A stretch of DNA of 64,000 nucleotides from Dactylellina haptotyla (Eukaryota; Ascomycota; Orbiliomycetes; Orbiliales; Orbiliaceae). Below the pieces are notes generated by a model. The model made no database searches. It had not been told where the DNA came from and saw only the letters and a list, made by a program, of their open reading frames with translations. The first letter of the stretch is position 1, and each line of letters starts with the position of its first letter. Below are positions 11,796 through 22,766 of this stretch, in pieces. Location of the stretch: assembly GCA_031310005.1 (NCBI GenBank), contig CM062384.1:3410001-3474000 (forward strand), written 5' to 3'. The position numbers and the translations under genes are program-made.

Positions 11796-12719
11796 ATGGA
11801 TCTCCGAGGATTGACACCAGCTCCTATAACACCATTTACAAGAGATGGCAAAGTCGACTATGAGGCCATCGAACGACTTGGTTCGTGGCTTGGGAGCATT
11901 GAGGGTGTTAAGGCGCTAGTAGTTCTTGGCCATGCCGGCGAAGGCACTTTCCTAACTGCTGAAGAGCAAGTATCTGTCATCAGGGCATTCGTTAAGTCTG
12001 TCAATGACAAGATTCCGATCATCGCTGGGATCACCGGAGAAGGAAACGAGGTGGCCGCTCTGGAAGCGAAGAGAGCCAAGGAAGCTGGCGCGAAAGCTGG
12101 CTTGTTGTATCCTTCGCATGGTTGGTTACGATTTGGATACCAGCCTGGTGCGCCTCAAGATAGATACCGAATCGTTTTTGAAGGCAGCGGCCTACCATTG
12201 ATTCTATTCCAGTACCCCGACAATACGAAGGCAACATATAATCTGCAGACAATGTTGGATATCGCAGCCCAACCAGGCGTATTTGCTATGAAGAACGGCG
12301 TTCGCAATATGACGAGATGGGATACTGAGATCCCGGTAATCAGGAAGCAGAGGCCCGATCTCCAAATCCTCACCTGTCACGATGAACACCTTCTACATAC
12401 AGTTTTCGACGTCGACGGCATGCTGGTTGGGTATGGCAATGTTGCACCAGAGTTGCTGATCGAAATGATAAAGGCAGGAAAATTGAGGGATTATGTGAAA
12501 GCTAGGGAGATCCATGATAGGCTACTTCCGGTTACAAAGAATATCTATCACAGAGGCTCGCACATGGAGGGCACAGTCGCTCTGAAACATGCACTAGTAG
12601 CGCGAGGGATACTGGAGCATGCGACTGTTCGATCGCCACTGTTGCCCCTCGCGGATGGGGCGGCAGAAGAGATACACGGTGCTATTCAGGCTGCCCATTT
12701 GACTAGGGTTTCCACGTAA
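11796..12719 (+). CDS. DHDPS/NAL superfamily aldolase-lyase (2-keto-3-deoxy-acid aldolase type)
   Basis: Intronless, 307 aa, full length for the class I aldolase superfamily that includes dihydrodipicolinate synthase, N-acetylneuraminate lyase and 2-keto-3-deoxy sugar-acid aldolases. The Schiff-base lysine is in VFAMKNGVRN (strand 6 position), the N-terminal GLTPAPITPF motif is typical, and LVVLGHAGEGTFLT takes the place of the usual GTTGE loop. The Thr-Thr pair of true DHDPS is HA here, which argues against lysine biosynthesis (also absent from fungi as a DAP pathway). In fungi such proteins commonly cleave 2-keto-3-deoxy sugar acids to pyruvate and an aldehyde. Cytosolic. The divergent transporter and adjacent regulator fit catabolism of a hexuronic or deoxy sugar acid. 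The exact substrate is unresolved. Confidence 0.88.
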   Translation: MDLRGLTPAPITPFTRDGKVDYEAIERLGSWLGSIEGVKALVVLGHAGEGTFLTAEEQVSVIRAFVKSVNDKIPIIAGITGEGNEVAALEAKRAKEAGAKAGLLYPSHGWLRFGYQPGAPQDRYRIVFEGSGLPLILFQYPDNTKATYNLQTMLDIAAQPGVFAMKNGVRNMTRWDTEIPVIRKQRPDLQILTCHDEHLLHTVFDVDGMLVGYGNVAPELLIEMIKAGKLRDYVKAREIHDRLLPVTKNIYHRGSHMEGTVALKHALVARGILEHATVRSPLLPLADGAAEEIHGAIQAAHLTRVST

Positions 12720-12940
12720 ATATGTGGGGGGATGGGAGAGCGTGTTCTTTAGAGCAGCCGCAGTAATAATTGTTAAATCAGGCATCTAGAAGAATGATTG
12801 GTGGATCAGCATGTATTTAGAGGAAATATATCAAAAATTCTGTTATTCACACGGAAATGTGATTGGGCGAGCAAAACCAGGCGAAACGTAGATTTGGTAA
12901 TGTCGGAGTGAAGGGATGGTACAACTGAACCAACCCTTGT

Positions 12941-14263
12941 TCAAGTTAAAGCAGGTCCTCCCTCGTCGGCCATTCCTAAGAGATTTTCGCGACTTGTCAT
13001 TGGCTCCAGCCTCCAGAGAGGAGGTTCATCTCCTCTCCTAACTACCTCCTCATCCACCGCTCGCATAATTTGTTTGTACTTCTCGCGTTGAGGTTCACTA
13101 TATTCTTTAAGGTCTGGTACTGTCCACTGGTCGTACAGCCTTCCATGTGTATTTGTAGGTGGGAATCTGCCATGTCGTTCGATGAAGAGGTAGCAGAGGT
13201 AGCAGAGATATTTACTAGTTCCTATCACGCGAGGTGGACGAGATGTCTCGTTATAATGGTTTTGATGAGTATCGTAGTAGACGATCAACTGGATTTCAGC
13301 GTGAACGTGACATGTCTTTGCCCAGACCTCATAGCCTATCGAAGTTGGGATCGAGCAGTAAGGTTGTAGGTATGTAAATTCTAGGCTTTGAAAGTTTCGT
13401 CGATATTTTTGTAATATTTGAACCAGGGTGCTGGCGACACGATAGTAGGCGGCGATTTTCTCGATTTGTCGTAGAGTTTTCACGGCGGAGCGGATTTGGG
13501 GAGTTGGTCCCATAGCTGCCAAGCGGTGAGCATAATCCCGGATCAGCTGAGAGGTGCATAGCTGGTAGCTCGAGCAGATAAGATTCGAAAGATGGGGAAA
13601 TTCATTTTCCGGAGGCGTAGTTTCAAAATCCTGGTAGAGCTTTGCTAGGTTTTCAATAGCGCTTTCGACGGTGAGCCGAGATTCTTTTTCTTTTTTGGTA
13701 TAGAGAAATTGAACGCGGTGAACGAGATTGCTGAAGTCCTGCCATAGTGCTTTCTTGTGAGTTCGAGAAAGATAGACTGGTTTCTCCCATTTAGAGGAGC
13801 GGAGTCGCGCGATGAGCCGACGTTTGTGCAACTCAAGGATCGAATCAAATACTGAATCCAAGGGCTGATTGCAATCATCACTTTCTGGAGTTCTCGCGAT
13901 TTCGATTAACAAGAGGCGGAATTTGTCAAGAGATTCACGAAGGAAGCTATTGATCGTGTCGACGGCAGCAAAGCGTACCGTGATGGCGCCTTGCTCCACC
14001 GCTTCCTCCAGGCATACGGCGGCGACACTTTGGGCGCCTTGCTCCACCGCTGCCAGAAATGCAAAGGAATCCGCGAGTGTTTGCTCGTCATCAATGGACA
14101 GGTCGTGGGACTGAGGCTGGCTGTCGGGAGGCAGAGGGAACAGCTGGGTATCGATTGGGACAGCATTGGTGCGCTCCTCGAGGCGGACGAGGTGACCTCG
14201 GAACGTGTCTTCCGCGAGATCCTGCCAGATTGACTGGCCAGCGGCCGCCGTGCGCGGGTTCAT
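12941..14263 (-). CDS. OTT_1508-like deaminase family protein
   Basis: Single exon, 440 aa from the ATG at 14263; the frame continues upstream without an ATG. The C-terminal part has the zinc-deaminase signature HAEIQL at 321-326 (H321, E323) and CYLC at 344-347, with the RPPRVIGTSKYLCYLC segment and the NTHGRLYDQW motif after it. This pattern is characteristic of the OTT_1508-like branch of the nucleic-acid/nucleotide deaminase superfamily, expanded in filamentous fungi. The His and two Cys would bind zinc and the Glu would shuttle protons for hydrolytic deamination. The N-terminal 300 residues are helical-looking and unassigned. Substrate is unknown in the family. A DUF5071 gene lies 190 bp upstream on the same strand. 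Confidence 0.85.
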   Translation of the reverse strand: MNPRTAAAGQSIWQDLAEDTFRGHLVRLEERTNAVPIDTQLFPLPPDSQPQSHDLSIDDEQTLADSFAFLAAVEQGAQSVAAVCLEEAVEQGAITVRFAAVDTINSFLRESLDKFRLLLIEIARTPESDDCNQPLDSVFDSILELHKRRLIARLRSSKWEKPVYLSRTHKKALWQDFSNLVHRVQFLYTKKEKESRLTVESAIENLAKLYQDFETTPPENEFPHLSNLICSSYQLCTSQLIRDYAHRLAAMGPTPQIRSAVKTLRQIEKIAAYYRVASTLVQILQKYRRNFQSLEFTYLQPYCSIPTSIGYEVWAKTCHVHAEIQLIVYYDTHQNHYNETSRPPRVIGTSKYLCYLCYLFIERHGRFPPTNTHGRLYDQWTVPDLKEYSEPQREKYKQIMRAVDEEVVRRGDEPPLWRLEPMTSRENLLGMADEGGPALT

Positions 14264-14453
14264 GCTAGCTTTGAACCGGGACGAGGTCGGAGCTGACGCT
14301 AAAAAAATTGCATAAATAATTTTTATACACGCAACCAACACATTTGTCTCGCTAGGCCGCACCGTCTACGTCTATGCGCGATGGAAACTAGCAACGGGTT
14401 GGCAAGAGAGTGTAGATAGATAGAAGAACGTTCGCGTATCGAGAAAAAAATTA

Positions 14454-15323
14454 TTAGGAACCAGATCCTATACGGCCCGAGTGCTCCTGCAGCCAAGCGT
14501 CAAACTTGTCGAGCATCTCCCTTGCCGTGCTGGCAATCTCCCACTCGTCCTCGTCGCCCTTCGGTTCCTCCGCCAAAGCTTCGATGCTCGGCCGCAGCTC
14601 CTCCCAGCCTCTGCCCATAGGTACGCTCTCGTCCACGAACTGTAGAACATTCCCAATCCATCCTCCGTCGCCCCTTTCCCTCTGGAGTAATTCCCCTATA
14701 GGCTGGATAGTCGCCTCCGGGAATCTGGCAAGCTGCTTCCAGCATCCCTGGTACGGTGGCCAGTTGCCATCTGCAAGCCAGCCGAGTAGCCCGGGTACAT
14801 GAACACTCATCTCCTCCGCCGAAGTCACCCGTTCCTGCAGACTTCGCAGCGCTATACTGTCGAATTTACCCTCGGGAACCCATACAGCCCCATCGTCGCT
14901 CATGAACCGCAAAAGGTATTTGGCCTCTCTTATTAGGTTATTCCAACGGGCCGAAGCTGATTCGCCTTCTGGAACTTCTGGTTTTCCGACAAATGTTTCA
15001 AGCGTTGGTCGGTGAAATTCGAGGGTGTCTACCGGCAGCTCGCTCAGAATGTTGTAGAACAGCATCCATGCTTTGTTATACGAATCAGGATCTTTGACGG
15101 GTGGGTCGATTATGAGAGCGATGGCGTCTATGGTGGGCTGCTCTGTGGACCGTGACACTATCGCCTTGAGCTCTACGGATGCGCGTCCACCCTCCAAATC
15201 ATTCTGTTCGAACATGCGTCGGGTGATCGATGAGAAAAGCTCATCAACACGGTTCCCAAATTCATCAGGGTCCAGGGTTTGAAGATCCATAGTATTCGGA
15301 GGTCCTTCTCCTATCGAAGCCAT
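14454..15323 (-). CDS. DUF5071 domain-containing protein
   Basis: Intronless, 289 aa from ATG 15323. The frame is open for another 290 nt upstream, through a GC dinucleotide run and low-complexity sequence; I treat that as 5' untranslated because the extension is compositionally unlike the rest. The central-to-C-terminal region contains GWLADGNWPPYQGCWKQLA followed by an acidic-Trp segment (GDGGWIGNVLQFV), the hallmark of the DUF5071 helical-repeat-like domain. Function is unknown. No signal peptide or membrane segment, so a cytosolic protein. The C-terminal 60 residues are rich in Glu and Asp. Confidence 0.8.
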   Translation of the reverse strand: MASIGEGPPNTMDLQTLDPDEFGNRVDELFSSITRRMFEQNDLEGGRASVELKAIVSRSTEQPTIDAIALIIDPPVKDPDSYNKAWMLFYNILSELPVDTLEFHRPTLETFVGKPEVPEGESASARWNNLIREAKYLLRFMSDDGAVWVPEGKFDSIALRSLQERVTSAEEMSVHVPGLLGWLADGNWPPYQGCWKQLARFPEATIQPIGELLQRERGDGGWIGNVLQFVDESVPMGRGWEELRPSIEALAEEPKGDEDEWEIASTAREMLDKFDAWLQEHSGRIGSGS

Positions 15324-16215
15324 CGTAAAGCTGCGGGGCGATGGGGCGCTGTAGTTATACTGATGAGCAAGAGCCAGCCCTTGTTGATACAGTGGTAATT
15401 TGGGCACGCATACAGTTGCGCGATAGAAACAACGCGGGTCGCCCAAAAATTGCAAACTAGGAAAGTGATGAGCTCGGCGCGCGCGCGCGAGGGTTTGCAG
15501 GTAGGAGGCTATCGCACCGTGGGATTTATAGGAATACCACTTATGATAGTTAAACTTATTTGACTTCGTAACTTTGATCATCATGACTTCCTGCCTAACT
15601 ACTGGCCGCAATGCTGAAGTGTTATATTATGTGCACAAGATGGGTGTCCTGGTTTGAATCCTTCTTGTCCTTCTTTTGATTGCGATCCTCGGGTCTTGAT
15701 TGCGATCCTCGGGTCTTGATGTATGGAAGGTTTGAGACACTCCAACACAAGCTTGACAAGCATGATAATCTTATAAGGTCCACCATGGGTCTAGATGTTG
15801 TCGAACCTGATTTATTCGACATTCATTTTTCCTTCGCCGTCTTTGAAGATTATTGTTTTATGATTTTTGAATAAATGTATAGATTACTCCGTCTTGTCTA
15901 GGCACAAGACTGCAGATTACCAGTGATAAGGAATTCTCTCAATGCGGTTTTAACCTGAGCGTGTCTAAACAAAACCTCAAATGCCATCCTCAGCGGCTAA
16001 ATAGAAAATACAATTACAATGATAACAAATAAAACAAGATGCGGAACTCCGTATATGCATATCGTGAGGCTGCGTAATTGCGGATGTCCGAATAGATTTA
16101 CCGCGCAACCTTGATTATTGTTACAAAAGGAGAAATATGGCAAAGACAACAAAAAACTTCGAAGCTGCGAAACTGGTGGATGTAGTCAAAGGTCTTCCCA
16201 CCGCCGGGAAGTTAT
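15324..16215. other. Intergenic with GC run and 20-bp tandem duplication
   Basis: Contains the alternating GC run at about 15475-15489 upstream of the DUF5071 start and a perfect two-copy 20-bp tandem repeat at 15681-15720. No gene supported. Confidence 0.55.
15681..15720. repeat. 20-bp perfect tandem duplication
   Basis: Two adjacent identical copies of tgcgatcctcgggtcttgat, seen directly. Confidence 0.95.
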
Positions 16216-18265
16216 TCAAGTGAATGGTTTTCTTTCCTCAGGACAACGGTAATCATCTCCGGGCATTTTTCCAGACTGGAAGTACGCATTGATCTTGCGA
16301 AACGCGCAGCTATTTTCCTGAGATAGAGTTGCATGCTGTATCAGAAGCAAATTGTTAGGAGTCAAGAATAAGAGATTTATGAAACAATGTGAGCGACTTA
16401 CAGCCATCAATTCTACGAGAATTGTCTGGGATCCCTTAAAATTGAAAGATGCTTTCACAGCGCTATGCGTGAGGAGCAAGATCAATTAGTCAAATAATTC
16501 TAGATCTCCAAGTATACAAAAAGTTTGCTAATTTGCGAAGAGTTGGTTAAACTTACTCATCCCATGGCGTTACTGGATCCAATGTATTCCCGATGAATAG
16601 AATCGGTGTCTTGGTGGCCCCACCAATTCGCTCATGCCACTCCCACTTTGGGCGTATCTGGTATCGCGAACATATAATCCTATCGCCGAATCTGGCCTGC
16701 CCTCCAATGGTGCTGGTTTGCAAATAAAGCTCTTGCTGGGAAGGCGTGATTGTAGCATTGTAAATAGATGGAGCATCACCACAAGCGCACTGATAAAAAG
16801 AGTAGCTGCGAAGTTGAAGAGGGGCAGGCGGCCGAATTGGTTGAAGTGGCTCTTGTAGTGGTAGCGCAAGAATTTCACCGATCTCAGTCGCGTTCCACTG
16901 TTCTATAGGAGCTGTGGTGGCCTTGTCTAGTGCATCCAGCAGAATAGCAAGTCCTTTCCACTCTAAAATGGCGCTGTACATCGCGTTCAGTAAAGTCCCA
17001 TGTAGAGAAGCAACCAGTGTTCCTATAGCCTGAGCGATTTCGCTTTGTTCTGCTTCATATTTTGTGGCGTTGAAGCGTGATGTCATTCTGTTGAAGCGGT
17101 CGATGGTATCTTGGTAACAGGAACCAGTCGCGAACGCACAGGCTTTTGGCCCTGCTTTAGAGCAACGCTTGAAAAATTCAAAGAAAGATCTGTCCGCATT
17201 ACGAACAATGCCTGTCTCGGTGCGCGATTGCCACCCATCCATGTCAACGACGCCGTCTAAGACGAATTTGCCAACATTTTTCGGGTACATTGTTGCAAAC
17301 GTTTGACCAAGAACAGTACCATAGCTCACGCCATAGTAATGCACAAGGGCGTTCGTTTCATTTTGGCGTCTAGCGCGAGCAAGTGCCTTTGCTATGTTGA
17401 GCATATCTGTAGCGGTGACAGCAGTATTCATATGAGGCCCAGCTTGATTCTGAGCGCCGGTATAGAAACCGCAAGCTTCATTTAAAGTATCTCCGTACTG
17501 AGCTGTTGTATTGATAAAGGAAGGAGGTGGCTGTGGAACGTAGAAGCCGAAAGCTGTTTCGCTGTCTAGAGCTCCAACAGGAACAGTCCCTCGAGACTGC
17601 ATGCCTCGTTTTGAATTTCCTTCGCGAGTTGCATTTTGTCGAAGAGGATCAAAGAACTCAGCTGCTGTGAGATTACAAGAGGCATATGGAATACTATATC
17701 CTACTCCGCGGATATCGAAACCAAGAATATCGTACCCAGGACCTGTAATATTTTCTACGAGGTCTTTTGCGACTCTAGGGTTGTAAACAAATTCCGTGCC
17801 TAGGTAACCCGGTCCCCCCGGATTGGTTAGGACCGCTCCTTTATAGTCGTTGCCAGTAGCATTTGTCGGATATTTTACAATTGGGACAATGGCACGAAGA
17901 CCGTTATCAGGATCTTGGTAGTCTAATGGTAGCTGTTTAAAGTCAATATTAACTACTTAATCTATTGCCTCAACATTAAAAATATCGTACTTACACTCAA
18001 TCGTGCGCATTCCATGTACACCTCCTGTGTTTCGTTGCAGGGGTGCCATTCGATATCTCTCGAAGGTGGGATCTAGTAATTGTTAGCTTAATGGTACACT
18101 AGTAGCATAGATTGAGATGAATGCATGATATTTCTTTGCGCTGGCTCGGGTTTGGGGTGTCCGTACATTGTCAAATAAGAACTCGCGAACTGCCTGCCGT
18201 TTGGTGGTATAAAAGGCGTCTGCACTAGCAAGTAGTGTCAGAAGTATCGTTGACGTAGCTATCAT
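16216..18265 (-). CDS. Secreted serine peptidase/alpha-beta hydrolase, S33 family with TAP-like C-terminal domain
   Basis: Five exons on the minus strand: 18265-18167, 18072-17995, 17932-16557, 16462-16402 and 16335-16216, 577 aa. Phases agree throughout; the first donor is GTACGG. Residues 1-17 form a signal peptide. The WHPCNETQEVYMECA region (two Cys) and LPLDYQDP open the S33 fold, NPGGPG forms the oxyanion region, the nucleophile is S262 in YYGVSYGT, the acid is D511 in GNTLDPVTP, and the base is H539 in the final exon. The C-terminal TAP-like domain houses the acid and base. Many N-glycosylation sequons occur. Such enzymes are extracellular aminopeptidases that remove short N-terminal peptides. 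Note that the catalytic His lies in a 120-nt last exon that is easily missed. Confidence 0.88.
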
Positions 18266-19484
18266 CCCTGAAGATTTTGATTGAGAAATTCCGTAAAACA
18301 AGGAGATCGATCGTAGATAGTCTTTTCACTTGTCCCCTTATTCTAATAGAATATTATGAATAATTTAATAACTCTTGAAGAATGATACAAATTTACAATA
18401 ATATTCTGTAGTGTAAACAGACCTTCCAAAGTCCAATGTACACTGACTTTGCGAACTTAACATTTAGGAACCCTATGTGTGGCAGATCGGTTTATATAAA
18501 TTCACAGATACCTTGGAGCATTGCTATGACGGTATTGGAACGCAGCGCGGTCGAAAATCTGCCTTTCACTGTCTTGTCCAAGATCGTCCTACCGCAATTT
18601 AAGATCTTACATCACAGCCAACTTTTTAAACGTGCACAGCCGAGTGATACTGTAGAAATACCTGCCCGACCACTGACGTCTTTTCTATAAGCTAAAACTC
18701 CACATCAATGGTGAGTAACATCACCTCAAGCGGCGTGTCCGGATTGGTCTATTGGTTAGACTATGTGTATTTCCGACGGAGAACACTATTCCAGTTGCGC
18801 GACCGCAATTCGGAAACCCCAGATTCCACATCTCAGTGATGGCACTTCACCGCATTCATATCGCGCTGTTGGATGGGAAAAGTGTGGGTTTCTTGGTTGA
18901 CGGCAGTTGGTTGCAACTGTTTTCCGACGGAGACGACCCGGCGGGAAGCTAATGGGTCGCCAAGCGAATGATCCACGGTTGCTATTTGACCAAACTCCTC
19001 TTGGCATTGAGGCTGAATGACAAGCCCAATAGACGGATTCCCAAAGCAAGAAAATGTGACGCGCAAATATCAAAACTAGCCGCTTACCAGAGCACCAATG
19101 CGAGAATTATACCGACAGTTTTCCGTCCGTGGAAACGCAATACCCACATCTATACACGTATTAATGGATAGGGGGCGCATTGTGCCCCAAAACTTACCTT
19201 TTGGCTTGAGTTCGAGTGCTTTGTCCTGATTTTTGCTTTGAGAATGTCGCGACAACACGGGTTTGTTTACCAATAGTTTGCAACTCACATAGCCTCTGAG
19301 AGAAGATATCTCGATATTAAGTTCATTTTCTACTATTTTACTAGATATATGTCGTGAAGTCAGACTCGAAGCTTAATAGCTTTAGAAGCAAATTTTTGGT
19401 TTTCTTTGAAGTATATACATCATAATGCCTACTTGTTACTGCAATCGGGGCAATATGTTTTTACTTACAATCCAGGGACAGATT
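18266..19484. other. Intergenic, no supported gene
   Basis: 1.2 kb between the peptidase start and the GH31 stop. Short overlapping frames on both strands around 18750-19170 show no family features. Confidence 0.5.
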
Positions 19485-21757
19485 TCACATTCTGGTGAAA
19501 ACAGGCATAGTGTCCAAGGTAACTGATATTTCCACCTCTTTGCCTCCGTCATAAGTCGATCCATCCACATTAGATTGCCATTCTGCTCCCTGCGGAAGGT
19601 AGACAGACATGACTTCCTGCCCCGGCTGTAGGACCGGACAACAAAGATATTCTGATCCAAACATATATGTGGAATAAGTCTTGTGTTCCCAGCAATTTTC
19701 ATCATATGGGAATTCATAAAAACATGTCCGCATAACCGGAGCTCCGTTTTCATGGGCCTCTTTCATTAACTCCCGTGTGTAGCCCCTCATCTCTTCACGG
19801 ATTTGTATATATTTCTTACAAATTTCGTATACTTCTTCGCCGTATGACCAGACTTCGTTAGGTGCTCCGCTACGGCAGGTTGCACCACCTGTAGTTCCGT
19901 GCTGAGGTTGTTGGGGTTCACGATTCCCATGCAACCGCATGACTGGACAGAACGCACCCCATTGAAACCATCGAACAAATAGCTCCTTGAACGCCGGATC
20001 CCTAGGATCGCCTCCATGGAATCCACCTATGTCTGTTGTCCACCATGGAAGGCCTGCCATGCCCATATTTAGGCCCGCCGCAAGTTGATTTCTGAAACTG
20101 CCCCAAGATGATGCTACTCGTGTGTCCATTAGTCATTTGACTTCTGGATAGCCTTTTTGTATTAGAGGAAAGGAATTGGGCTGTTGAACATACCAATATC
20201 ACCACTCCAAACCAGGGCGCCAAATTTTTGGCTTCCAGCCCAAGCGCAACGTATCAAATTGACAATATTTTGTTGGCCAGCAGCCTCTTGCCCCTTGTAG
20301 AAAGCCTTTGCGTACTCAACAGGGTAGATGTTGCCAATTTGGAGATTTGAGCCAGCATGATAACGGTAGTTATCAAAACTGTATACTGTATACTCAGGCT
20401 CGGCTTCATCAAGCCAGAAAGTTTTGACGCCTTTTAGATAATAATTCTGTTTTGCCTTTTCCCATATATATTCTTGCGCTTCGGGATTTGTTACGTCGAT
20501 ATGAATAGTATCACCCTGGAAATCCATTCCTTTTTTTTTGTCAAACGTTTGAACTTGACATTGCGAAAGTGTGTAAGAATTTATAGATGCGGGGCATTAC
20601 CTATTCTGATTCCCCTATCCGTCCGTATTAAGTATCCGTTCTCTTTCATTTCGTTGTAGTTTTCGGATTTTTGATCGACTGTGGGCCATATAGACACCAT
20701 AAGTTCAATTTTCATTTCCTTCAGTTCACGAATCATTGCGTCTACACGAACGTTATTAGATATTGCTATGGGAAACCCAACTAGTTATATGTATCCTTAC
20801 CCGGGTCTGGCCAGTAAGTGGGATCAAATTTCCATTCTCCTTGTTTTGGCCAATGGAAAAAATCAACTACTATCAAGTCGAGTGGTATATTTCGCTTCTT
20901 ATATTCTCTGGCAACATCTAGAAGCTCTTCTTGAGTCTGATAGCGTAGTTTGCACTGCCAGAAACCCAACCCATATCTAAGCACACCGGATGACAAGTCA
21001 GTAAGACCCAGAACCAATATGGTGATATACTAGAATTATTAAGATTTTGAGATACTAACTCTGGCATCATAGGAACCTTCCCCGTGGTCGCTGCGTAAGA
21101 CTGAACGATTTCTTGAGGGGTTTCGCCACAAGTGACCCAGTAATCCAATATAGTAGAGGAATATGACTCGAAAGTAGTTACATTCATGCCAAACACCGCT
21201 CGTCCCACTCCAGGGTTATTCCATAGAAAGCCGTAGCTGGAAGAAGAGAGGGCGAAAGGTACGCTTGCTTGCGAATTCCGATGCGCGAGTTCTAGGTCGT
21301 GGCCCTTAAGATTCAATTGAGGCTGTTGATACTGACCCATGCCGAATATTTTCTCGTCTGGGTCTGACTCGAAACGAGCAGTGATATGATAGTCACCACC
21401 AAGAATTCCTTTAAACTCTCTAGCTTCGACTTCCAGTGCACTGCAGTTCGGATCAAGTTCATCTCGTCGATTTCGAGTGAATTCTTCCAACAATATCTTC
21501 CCCTTGTCGTTTGAGATGACTAATTTCCCAGATTTTGCAATTGTAGCCTTGATCTTACCGTTTCTCATAGAAGCGCTTCCTTGATCTATCACGACCTCGC
21601 ATTTTGTATGAACCTTTTCTTGTAATGCCCAATTGTTCAATGGCATACGATTTTGTTTTGTAGAGCGGACTCGAACTGCATTTTCGCCCCATGGCTCGAT
21701 CCAGAGCTGTTCGGCATCGTATCTGAAAACTAGGCGGTTTTGAACGTGTGCGAACAT
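19485..21757 (-). CDS. GH31 alpha-glycosidase (alpha-glucosidase or alpha-xylosidase)
   Basis: Five exons on the minus strand: 21757-21060, 20976-20801, 20741-20601, 20529-20194 and 20116-19485, giving 660 aa. Donors are GTTAGT, GTAAGG, GTAATG and GTATGT. The nucleophile is D379 in FWLDEAEPEY and the likely acid/base D449 in LVWSGDI, both standard in GH31; VVDFFHWPKQGEW, GLPWWTTDIGGF and RWFQWGAFCPVMRLHG are further family blocks. No signal peptide is seen, so it is probably intracellular and acts on imported oligosaccharide. The chain ends abruptly at TMPVFTRM, shorter than many relatives; a one-base change would extend it by nine residues. It is followed upstream by an alpha-glucoside-type permease and a regulator on the same strand, consistent with uptake and intracellular hydrolysis of an alpha-glucoside or isoprimeverose-like sugar. 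Confidence 0.9.
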
Positions 21758-22766
21758 TGTTGAATACTGGATTTTAAGATAAGAAGAAGTTGGAAGATCC
21801 GAATACAAGACGAAATGATCCAATTGGATATCAGCAACAACTGAAAGACAGTATATCAATGGTTTAAACCAAGGCCACTTAAGTGCTGATCAATAGTACC
21901 ATAGAGCAGAATTAGACGTGGATTTTGGAGAGGTCCGATGCGCTCACTCAAACACTAAGTTATTGATATCGCAGCAACCCCATACTTTGTTTCGAAAGTG
22001 GGGACTGCTTCGCTCGCACTCCCTCCGAAGATGAAGCTCCACGTGTGTCTCGCATACGATTGGATGGCGCTCGGCAGCATCCAACACATCAGGACATAAA
22101 CACGGCTTCGAACCCCACCGGTACCCACCGGACTGCCAAGATATTTATATCGGCATACGCTAAATTAAAAAAGGAAATTCCTGGGTTCGCCAACGATTTG
22201 CAGGGGTTCGCGAAAGGCCACATGCGCAACGCATAGACATTCCATCTGGCGAGGTACCTCCGGTTGTTCCATCGAGATTCTATTCTCATGATAATTATTC
22301 ACTGCATTATTCACAGCATGGCCACTGACAGTGCGCATTGTCATAAGAGACTAAAGGAAATTACCATTGTATGTACTTTATCGCGCCTTCAAGGTCGCAA
22401 TTGAAGTTTTTCTATGACAAAATTGTTACATCTTTCCAGCTGAGACGCGAATTTCATTTGACAAGATCTTGAGATAGTTATTATATTAATTAATTATCGA
22501 CAGATGTAGAAAGTAAAGGGACTAGCAAGCTAGTTGTATGACATTTACCAATGTGATGTAATCAAATTACAATCGTTTAAGGTAAAAACAAAATCTCTCA
22601 AATTAAGCTAGTTCCAGGATTTTCAAATTGGCGTACAAAGCTCCCACAAAACTTACAAATTCAATATTAGTAGGTAAAAAATAGAATTGAACATCTCAAT
22701 CTGAAAATTGAAAATAAAGATACCCGGTATCCTCTTATCCTCCCTACAACCCCTTAATTTCCCCCT
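21758..22766. other. Promoter region of GH31 gene with CCCACCGG elements
   Basis: About 1 kb, AT-rich towards the permease. It contains two head-to-tail CCCACCGG copies at 22113-22133 (separate entry). The small plus-strand frame at 22045-22236 overlaps these and is not supported. Confidence 0.55.
22113..22133. promoter_or_regulatory. Paired CCCACCGG(AC) element upstream of GH31
   Basis: ccccaccgg at 22113-22121 and cccaccggac at 22124-22133 lie in the same orientation 10 bp apart, about 360-375 bp upstream of the GH31 ATG. The same core recurs twice upstream of the permease. Each contains a CGG triplet typical of zinc-cluster binding. Function is inferred. Confidence 0.5.

Noticed and set aside
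14264-14362. N-terminal extension of the deaminase frame
   Set aside because: It begins with GTG rather than ATG, and the first ATG at 14263 precedes the conserved protein region.
22100-22125. Minus-strand GGTTCGAAGCC resembling a tRNA B box
   Set aside because: The flanking bases do not pair as a T-arm and no cloverleaf could be drawn; it overlaps the CCCACCGG elements instead.
22045-22236. 63-codon plus-strand frame in the GH31 promoter
   Set aside because: Overlaps the regulatory motif pair, too short, and lacks any family signal.
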